NCBI GenBank assembly: GCA_964412395.1
Contig: CAYPOY010000171.1
Span: 1 to 10,550, forward strand
DNA: 10,550 bases
Direction: 5' to 3'
Source of the DNA: CAYPOY01 sp964412395
GTDB lineage: Bacteria > Chloroflexota > Anaerolineae > B4-G1
The first letter of the stretch is position 1, and each line of letters begins with the position of its first letter. Positions 5,100 to 10,550 of the stretch are shown piece by piece. Position numbers and translations under genes: made by a program. The notes under the pieces were generated by a model. It searched no databases and was not told where the DNA came from. It worked only from the letters and a program-made list of their open reading frames with translations.

Positions 5100-5768
5100 A
5101 TGAGCCTCCTGCCCCAGGACATGCAAGACGTACTCGACAACATGAAGCGCATTGATCGGTTGATCACTCACGTGCGCACCTTTGCCCGGTGGCCCGAGGA
5201 ATGGGAATACGTCGAGCCCGAACAGGTGCTGGATGACGTCTTTGTCATCATGGGCGGGCAGTTCCAGTTGCGCAACGTCTCAGTTTGGCGTAGAATAGAA
5301 GAAGATTTACCCGCTATCTACGTAAATCCAAACCAACTGGAGCAGGTATTGATAAACATCCTGACCAATGCGCGCCAGGCGTTGGATGAGAGGGCTGAGG
5401 CAACGGAAAGCCGCGGCGAGCGCTTTCAAAAACAACTGGTGTGCCGCATTTCGAGGGAAAATGAGTGGGTGGTCTTTGAAGTGGCAGACAACGCCGGTGG
5501 CGTACCGGACGAAATCAAAATGAGGATATTCGAGCCTTTCTTCACCACCAAAGAGGTGGGACAGGGCACCGGTCTGGGGCTTTCGATTGCCTACACCCTG
5601 GTCACTCGTTCGTTGGGTGGCAAAATCTGGGTTGAGGACAACGAGATGGGAGGCGCGAGTTTCAAAGTCGCGCTGCCGGTAGGGGCCCCCACCCTCGGCC
5701 CCTCCCCCAACTCTGGGGGAGGGGAGTCTGGATTCCCCCTTCTCCCAGGGTTGGGAGAAGGGGGTTAG
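5100..5768 (+). CDS. Histidine kinase C-terminal fragment (HisKA end plus HATPase_c)
   Basis: Same frame and same original gene as the fragment before it. ATG 5100 is only the first available start codon after the stop and has no good ribosome site, so separate translation is uncertain. Residues 1-30 are the second dimerisation helix (ending HVRTFAR). HATPase_c then follows with every box present: N-box NQLEQVLINILTNARQAL (78-95), G1 ADNAGGVP, F-box IFEPFFTTK, and G2 GQGTGLGLSI. The catalytic domain therefore looks intact, which suggests the interruption is recent or is an assembly artefact. The domain should end near FKVALP. The last 30 or so residues (after LPVG) are read from GC-rich palindromic repeats and the TAG stop lies in the repeat's edge. 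A short fusion tail therefore appears to have been added by repeat insertion. Confidence 0.8.
   Translation: MSLLPQDMQDVLDNMKRIDRLITHVRTFARWPEEWEYVEPEQVLDDVFVIMGGQFQLRNVSVWRRIEEDLPAIYVNPNQLEQVLINILTNARQALDERAEATESRGERFQKQLVCRISRENEWVVFEVADNAGGVPDEIKMRIFEPFFTTKEVGQGTGLGLSIAYTLVTRSLGGKIWVEDNEMGGASFKVALPVGAPTLGPSPNSGGGESGFPLLPGLGEGG
5685..5764. repeat. Palindromic GC-rich repeat, copy left of the DUF559 gene
   Basis: A short lead (GCCCCCACCCTC) is followed by two perfect hairpins: CCCCTCCCCC/GGGGGAGGGG (5699-5724, loop AACTCT) and CCCCCTTCTCCCA/TGGGAGAAGGGGG (5735-5764, loop GGGT). Its left part is a near-identical direct copy of 6229-6271 on the other side of the DUF559 remnant. It is translated as the tail of the histidine kinase. 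Confidence 0.85.
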
Positions 5769-5803
5769 GGGGATGAGGGCTCTGAGAGAAAGGGGTTAGA
5801 AAA

Positions 5804-6161
5804 ATGAAGACCCGTCGTATTCGCACATCGGCGGCGGTGCAACAGCGAGCCAAGGAATTGCGGCAGCAAATGACGCCAGCCGAAAAAGCCTCTGTGGCAA
5901 CGACTGCGGGCCAGGCGGCTCAATGGTCTGAAGTTCCGGCGACAACATCCCCTGGGGCCGTTCATTGCCGACTTCTATTGTGCAGCGTATCGGCTGGTCG
6001 TCGAAATTGACGGCGGCATCCACGAAACACAGGCGGAGCGGGACCGGGCGCGCACGGAGCAGTTTGAAGCGTATGGCTATCGCGTGATCCGGTTCAGCAA
6101 TGCGCAAGTGGAACAGGATATCGAAACGGTACTGGCGGAGATCGCGGTGGCCTGTGGGTAG
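5804..6161 (+). pseudogene. DUF559 (Vsr-like, PD-(D/E)XK fold) nuclease gene with a one-base frameshift
   Basis: The first frame gives MKTRRIRTSAAVQQRAKELR and then MTPAEKA, the usual DUF559 opening. It then becomes nonsense and stops at 6010. Shifting by one base at about 5891 (an extra base in GCCTCTG) restores LWQRLRARRLNGLKFRRQ, HPLGPFIADFYCAAYRLVVE, IDGGIHETQ and GYRVIRFSNAQVEQDIETVL, ending with TAG at 6159-6161. The acidic residues of ADFYC and VVEIDG are those expected of the fold. The corrected length is about 118 residues, normal for these small proteins. DUF559 proteins resemble very-short-patch-repair endonucleases, but their biological role is not established. A weak purine-rich ribosome site (AAAGGGG) precedes the ATG. 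The gene is flanked by matching palindromic repeats and interrupts the two signalling genes. A sequencing error is possible. Confidence 0.85.
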
Positions 6162-6170
6162 ACATTCTTC

Positions 6171-6318
6171 TCCCCCTCTCCCAGCGGTTTTGGGAGAGGG
6201 GGCCGGGGGGAGAGGGCGTATGCAGACAAGCCCCCACCCTCAGCCCCTTCCCCAACTCTGAGGGAGGGGAGACCAAAGGGCGGCGGCACCTTCCCCCCCA
6301 GAGTTGGGGGGGGGGCGC
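6171..6318. repeat. Palindromic GC-rich repeats, cluster right of the DUF559 gene
   Basis: A perfect 12-bp hairpin, CCCCCTCTCCCA (6172-6183) with TGGGAGAGGGGG (6191-6202), is followed by a second copy of the left-hand repeat at 6229-6271. That copy starts GCCCCCACCCTC and continues CCAACTCTGAGGGAGGGGAG. A third, CCCCCCCA/GGGGGG-type fold, lies at 6292-6315. No gene is present here. The last bases abut the ribosome site of the next gene. Confidence 0.8.
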
Positions 6319-6326
6319 AAAGGAGG
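6319..6326 (+). promoter_or_regulatory. Ribosome binding site of the REC-REC-PAS-GAF protein
   Basis: AAAGGAGG seven bases before the ATG at 6334, an almost perfect anti-16S match. It sets the start directly at the beginning of the first receiver domain (MRVLIVDDE). Confidence 0.85.
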
Positions 6327-6333
6327 CACAAGA

Positions 6334-9300
6334 ATGAGAGTGCTTATCGTAGACGACGAACCTGGGATTTGCCAACGCCTGCAGCGAGAGTTGCAAAAGG
6401 AAGGCTGTGAGGTTGACTACACCACTTCGCCGGTTGGTGTCCTGGAGCGGCTGAGGAACGCCGAACAGGAGGAGAAAGCCTACGCGCTGCTACTGCTCGA
6501 CCTGCGCATGCCCAAAGTGGATGGCCTTGCGCTCCTGAAGGAGATTCGAGAAGCGCGACTCGACCTGGACGTGGTCATCATCACCGGCTATGGCGACGAG
6601 GATAAAGCGATAGAGTCCATTCGCCTGGGCGCGGTTGATTATCTGCGCAAACCCATCTCTTTGGAGGCGCTCCACACAGCCGTCTTCCGCGTCCAGCAAA
6701 AGCGGGCGGCGGAAGAAAAGAGGGCTCTGGAGTACAGCGTCCTGGTGGTAGACGACGAGAAAGAGTTGTGCGCGCGCATCAAGCGGGAATTGGACAAAGA
6801 AGGCTATCGCACCGCCGTCGCTTACGACGGCACTGAGGGCCTGGATTACTTCAGCCACAACCGGGTGGACGTGGCAATTGTGGACATCAGGATGCCCCGC
6901 ATGGGCGGCCTGGAGATGCTAGAGAAGTGCCGGGAGATCACGGATGATTTTGTCTCCATCATCATCACCGGCCACGGCGACCACGAAAGGGCCATCCGGG
7001 CGTTGCAACTGGGCGTTTTCAACTACCTGCGCAAGCCTCTCTCACTCGAAGAACTCGTCACTTCGGTCGGCAAAGGGATTGAGTTGCTCCACCTGCGCCG
7101 GGGTCTGGCCGCCCGCAGACGTGAGTTGGAGCTAGAGACGGCTCTCAAAGAGCAGTATGCCCAGAACCTGGAAAAGATGGTTGAGGAATGGACGAAGGAA
7201 CTCGGGGAATCGGAGGCGCGCTATCGCCTGCTCGTGGAGAACGCCAACGACGCCATCTACACCCTGGATGCCGACCTGCGCATAACCGACGTCAATCCAT
7301 TCGCAGAGCAGGCTATCGGGTATTCGCGGGATGAACTCATCGGTCGCTCCTTCCCGGAACTCGGCATTGTGGCTCCCGCATCTCTCGGCCCGGCCGCCGA
7401 AGACACCGCCCGCGTCCTGGCCGGGGAGCGCATCTCTGGGGCCGTCTATGAGTTCATTACGAAAGATGGACAACATCTCTTCGGAGAACTCAGCGGTGCT
7501 CCGATCTACCGGGAGGGGCAGGTGGTCGGTGTGCTCGCCATCGCCCGCGACGTCACCGAGCGCAAGCGGGCGGAGGAGGAAATCAAGCGCCGGGGTGAGG
7601 AACTGGAGGCGCTGCGGGAGGTCTCCCTGGCGATCACCGCTCAACTGGGACTCGACGAACTCCTGCTGAACGTCGTGGAGCAGGGCTGCCGCCTGCTGGA
7701 CGTCAGGGCGGGAGGCGTCTACCTCGTTGATGAGACGAGGGGTAACCTTCAACTGGTCGTCAGCCACGGCTACGCGAGTGACTACACCGGCACACGCATG
7801 GCGCCCGGCGAGGGGCTCGCTGGCCGGGTGCTGCGGAGCGGCGAACCGCTGGTCGTGGACGATTACAGCCGCTGGGAGGGGCGGTCGCCGGACTGGGAGG
7901 GCGAGCCGCTCACCGCCGTCCTCGGCGTGCCCCTCAAGCGCGGCGACCGGGTCATCGGCGTCCTGGACTTTGCCGAAATCATCCAGGCCAGGAGTTTTGA
8001 CGAGCACGACCTCTGGCTGGCCACCCTCTTCGCCAGCCAGGCCGCCATCGCCATCGAGAACGCCTGGCTGTACCAGGCCGAGCGAGCGGCCCGCGAGAGC
8101 GCCCACACTCTGCGCGAAGTCTCCCGCGTCGTCGGCTCCACGCTGGAACTGGACGATGTTCTCTCCCTCGTCCTGTGCCAGGCGAAGCGCGTGCTGGCCT
8201 ACGACACTGCCTCCATCCTGCTCTTCGCCGAGGGTCAACCTTCTATGGTGGCTGTGGCTGGCTACGAGGACGAGGAACTGGTGAAGGCCGATGTTCCCCT
8301 GCGCCTGGGCGATAGTCCCATTCTGCAGGCCATGGTCCACGACCACCGCCCTGTTGTCATCGCCGACGTGCGGGAGGACGAACGCTGGATCTGGGTGCCC
8401 GGGGCCGAGGACATCCGCGCCTGGATCGGGGTGCCACTGCTGGTGCGCGACGAGATGATCGGCGCCCTGATGATTGACAGCACGCAGCCCGGCTTCTACA
8501 CCGAAGCGGACGCCGCAATCGTCCAGGCGCTGGCCAACCAGGCCGCCGTGGCCATTGAGAACGCCCACCTCTTCGAGGAGACCCGGGGGCACGTGGCCCG
8601 CCTGAAGGAGAAAACCAGGGACATGGAACTGATCCACCAGGTGTCACGGATGGTCAGCTCGTCTCTGGACCTGACCCGTATCCTGGAGACGACCGTCGAG
8701 CAGATGGTGGCGGTGTTCGAAGCCGATCACAGCGGCATCCTGCTGTTTGACCAGGCAAAGACCTGCGGGCAGGTGGTGGCCGAATACCCAGCCACCGGGG
8801 CGACGGCGGAACGATACCCGGTGCAGGGGTATCTGGCGGCCGAGCGCATCATCGCCGACCGTGAGCCGTTGGTGATCGAAGATGTGTGGAACGACCCGCT
8901 GTTGGCTGCCGTGCGAGAGGCGATGCACAGGCTGGACATCCGCTCGATACTCATCGTGCCCCTGGTCGTGAAAGGGGAGGTGATGGGCAGCATTGGTCTG
9001 GACGCCGTGGGGCGGCAGCGGCTCTTCAATGCCGAGGAGGTGTCCCTGGCTCAGACTATCGCCAACCAGGTGGCTATCGCCATCGAGAACGCCCGGCTGT
9101 ACCAACAGGCGCAGCAGGAGATCGCAGAGCGCAAGCGGGCAGAGGAGGAGGTCCACCGCCGGGCTGCCCACCTGGAGGCCCTCAATGCCATAATCGCTGC
9201 CGCTGCCGCCGCGCCCGACCTGCCGGACCTGCTGGAGATTGCCCTGGAGCATACCCTGCGCGCTCTGGGGTTGGAGATAGGCGCCAGTTGGCTGCCAGGC

Positions 9301-10550
9301 CAGCGCATCGTCCGGGGCCTCCCACCTGAAACCGGCCTGACCATGGGCCGGACGGTCCAGGCCGCCGGGCTGGACTTCCCTACGCTCTGCGCCGTAGAGG
9401 ATTGGCAGCAGATAGCGGCCGACGGCCCGCTGTCGGTCCTCGCTCCGATCATGACCCGCTTCGGCATCCGTGCTTCCATCACCGTTCCCATCCTGACCGA
9501 GGAGCGGCGTATCGGCGGGCTGAGCCTGGCCGCCCCCACGCCTCGGTCCTGGTCTGACGAGGAAATCGCGCTGGCGGAGGCTGTTGGGCGGCAACTGGGG
9601 GCGGCGGCGGAGCGGCTGCGCCTCTTCCAGGCGGAGCGGGAGCAGCGGGAACTGGCCGAGGCGCTGGAGGCGGCCGCCGCCGCCGTCAGCAGCACCCTGG
9701 ACCTCGATCAGGTGCTCGACCGCATTCTGGATCAGGTGGAGCGGGTCGTAGCAGGGGGTGCCTTCAACGTCATGCTGATCGAGGACGCCAACGCGCGGGT
9801 GGTCCGCTGGCGGGGATACGAACACCTGGGTGTGGAGGAACAAATTGCCAGTTCCACCATCTCTATTGCCGAGTATCCCAACCTGGTGAAGATGGTGCAG
9901 ACCGGTAGGCCGGTCGTCATCCCGGACACAGCCACCGACCCCAACTGGGTCTCATTGGAAGGCCAGGAGTGGCGGCGCTCCTACATCGCCGCACCCGTCC
10001 AGGTAAAGGATCTGACGGTGGGCTTCCTGAACGTGGTCGGCACCCGGCCGGGCCAGTTCGGCCCCGCCGACGCCCGGCGGCTGGAGGCCTTCGCCGACCA
10101 CGCCGCCACCGCCATCGAGAACGCGGGATTGTACCGCGAACTGCGCAACCACGCCGAGGAACTGGAGCAGCGGGTGCAGGAGCGCACTGTCCAACTCCAG
10201 GCCCAGTACGCCCGCCTGGACGCGGTCCTGCGCAGCACCTCCGATGGCATCGTCGTCGCCGACGCCAGCGGCGAGATCGTCCAGAGCAACCCCGTCGCCC
10301 GGAGCTGGCTTGCCCAGACCCTCTCCCCGGATGACGCGGCCCGGCTGCAGGAGGCGGTGTGCGACCTGGCACGGCGGGCCGAGGAACGGCCCGAGACAGT
10401 GCTGGAACTGACGGGGCTGGACCTGGAGCTGGGGGCAGCGCCCATCTCCCCCCCCAGCCCCCCCCGCTTGCATGGGGGAAGAGAGGTTGGGGAACCGGCC
10501 GCCGTGGTTGTGGTCCACGTCGTGATTGATCTCAAGGCGCTCGACCGCAT
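6334..10550 (+). CDS. Multidomain signalling protein REC-REC-PAS-GAF(x5)-PAS, probable hybrid histidine kinase (3' end outside window)
   Basis: The frame is open for 1405 codons to the right edge without a stop. REC1 (about 1-120) has D7 D8, phospho-acceptor D56 (LLLLDLRMP), T84 and K106. REC2 (about 133-250) has D140 D141, phospho-acceptor D184 (AIVDIRMP), T212 and K234, so both receivers look functional. A coiled coil (about 250-292) leads to a PAS (about 297-409, ending ARDVTERKRAEEE). Five GAF domains follow (about 426-582, 593-748, 766-922, 948-1100 and 1107-1266). Four of them close with the AIENA signature, which passes into a signalling helix. A second PAS starts at about 1295 (AVLRSTSDGIVVADASG). 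HisKA/HATPase or a GGDEF-type output is expected beyond the window but is not seen. No membrane segment is present, so the protein is cytoplasmic. It probably receives phosphate from the kinase encoded upstream. Residues 1370-1388 come from an in-frame palindromic repeat. Confidence 0.9.
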   Translation, partial: MRVLIVDDEPGICQRLQRELQKEGCEVDYTTSPVGVLERLRNAEQEEKAYALLLLDLRMPKVDGLALLKEIREARLDLDVVIITGYGDEDKAIESIRLGAVDYLRKPISLEALHTAVFRVQQKRAAEEKRALEYSVLVVDDEKELCARIKRELDKEGYRTAVAYDGTEGLDYFSHNRVDVAIVDIRMPRMGGLEMLEKCREITDDFVSIIITGHGDHERAIRALQLGVFNYLRKPLSLEELVTSVGKGIELLHLRRGLAARRRELELETALKEQYAQNLEKMVEEWTKELGESEARYRLLVENANDAIYTLDADLRITDVNPFAEQAIGYSRDELIGRSFPELGIVAPASLGPAAEDTARVLAGERISGAVYEFITKDGQHLFGELSGAPIYREGQVVGVLAIARDVTERKRAEEEIKRRGEELEALREVSLAITAQLGLDELLLNVVEQGCRLLDVRAGGVYLVDETRGNLQLVVSHGYASDYTGTRMAPGEGLAGRVLRSGEPLVVDDYSRWEGRSPDWEGEPLTAVLGVPLKRGDRVIGVLDFAEIIQARSFDEHDLWLATLFASQAAIAIENAWLYQAERAARESAHTLREVSRVVGSTLELDDVLSLVLCQAKRVLAYDTASILLFAEGQPSMVAVAGYEDEELVKADVPLRLGDSPILQAMVHDHRPVVIADVREDERWIWVPGAEDIRAWIGVPLLVRDEMIGALMIDSTQPGFYTEADAAIVQALANQAAVAIENAHLFEETRGHVARLKEKTRDMELIHQVSRMVSSSLDLTRILETTVEQMVAVFEADHSGILLFDQAKTCGQVVAEYPATGATAERYPVQGYLAAERIIADREPLVIEDVWNDPLLAAVREAMHRLDIRSILIVPLVVKGEVMGSIGLDAVGRQRLFNAEEVSLAQTIANQVAIAIENARLYQQAQQEIAERKRAEEEVHRRAAHLEALNAIIAAAAAAPDLPDLLEIALEHTLRALGLEIGASWLPGQRIVRGLPPETGLTMGRTVQAAGLDFPTLCAVEDWQQIAADGPLSVLAPIMTRFGIRASITVPILTEERRIGGLSLAAPTPRSWSDEEIALAEAVGRQLGAAAERLRLFQAEREQRELAEALEAAAAAVSSTLDLDQVLDRILDQVERVVAGGAFNVMLIEDANARVVRWRGYEHLGVEEQIASSTISIAEYPNLVKMVQTGRPVVIPDTATDPNWVSLEGQEWRRSYIAAPVQVKDLTVGFLNVVGTRPGQFGPADARRLEAFADHAATAIENAGLYRELRNHAEELEQRVQERTVQLQAQYARLDAVLRSTSDGIVVADASGEIVQSNPVARSWLAQTLSPDDAARLQEAVCDLARRAEERPETVLELTGLDLELGAAPISPPSPPRLHGGREVGEPAAVVVVHVVIDLKALDR
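10447..10492. repeat. Palindromic GC-rich repeat inside the coding region
   Basis: C-rich runs (10448-10465), the centre GCTTGCAT and a G-rich complement (10474-10478, continuing AAGAGAGGTTGGGG) resemble the intergenic palindromes at 5685-5764 and 6171-6318 in composition and layout. It keeps the frame and is translated as a proline- then glycine-rich segment in the second PAS region of the kinase. Confidence 0.55.

Noticed and set aside
7132..9843. Long minus-strand open frames (501 and 399 codons)
   Set aside because: They lie opposite the REC-PAS-GAF gene, whose plus-strand translation shows clear domain motifs. GC-rich codon use leaves the antisense frames open. They show no family features.

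Overview
The window looks like a GC-rich bacterial chromosome segment, most likely Chloroflexota (Anaerolineae-like). That placement is an inference. It rests on the mix of a fused membrane/spermidine-synthase-like protein, a TIGR01906/DUF1461 membrane protein and a very long multi-GAF hybrid sensor kinase, and on intergenic spaces packed with short palindromic and GTGAAACGT-type repeats. No rRNA, tRNA, CRISPR array or transposase gene is visible.

Layout. Positions 1-457 (minus) hold the N-terminal third of aspartyl-tRNA synthetase (aspS), which runs off the left edge. Positions 458-1157 form a divergent intergenic region. It has an extended -10 promoter on the minus strand, a candidate structured RNA ending in an intrinsic terminator, and several nested hairpins before aspS. 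On the plus strand a promoter sits so close to the next gene that its mRNA may be leaderless. Positions 1158-2690 encode the fused membrane/spermidine-synthase-like protein. Positions 2691-3168 are repeat-rich. Positions 3169-3855 encode the TIGR01906-type membrane protein. Positions 3856-4115 contain a three-hairpin, terminally inverted element.

Positions 4116-10550 are a signalling locus on the plus strand. A membrane PAS histidine kinase (4116-5768) is split by a 60-bp in-frame partial duplication that brings in a TAG stop just after the phospho-acceptor region. A DUF559 (Vsr/PD-(D/E)XK-like) nuclease gene follows, frameshifted by one base and flanked on both sides by the same GC-rich palindromic repeats. 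A REC-REC-PAS-GAFx5-PAS protein then stays open from 6334 to the right edge (1405 codons). The histidine kinase and the REC-bearing protein plausibly form one two-component or phosphorelay system. The DUF559/repeat unit looks like an insertion between them.

The most interesting signals are the palindromic repeat family that flanks the DUF559 remnant and also supplies coding sequence to both kinases, the stop-introducing duplication, and the structured leader/small RNA upstream of aspS.
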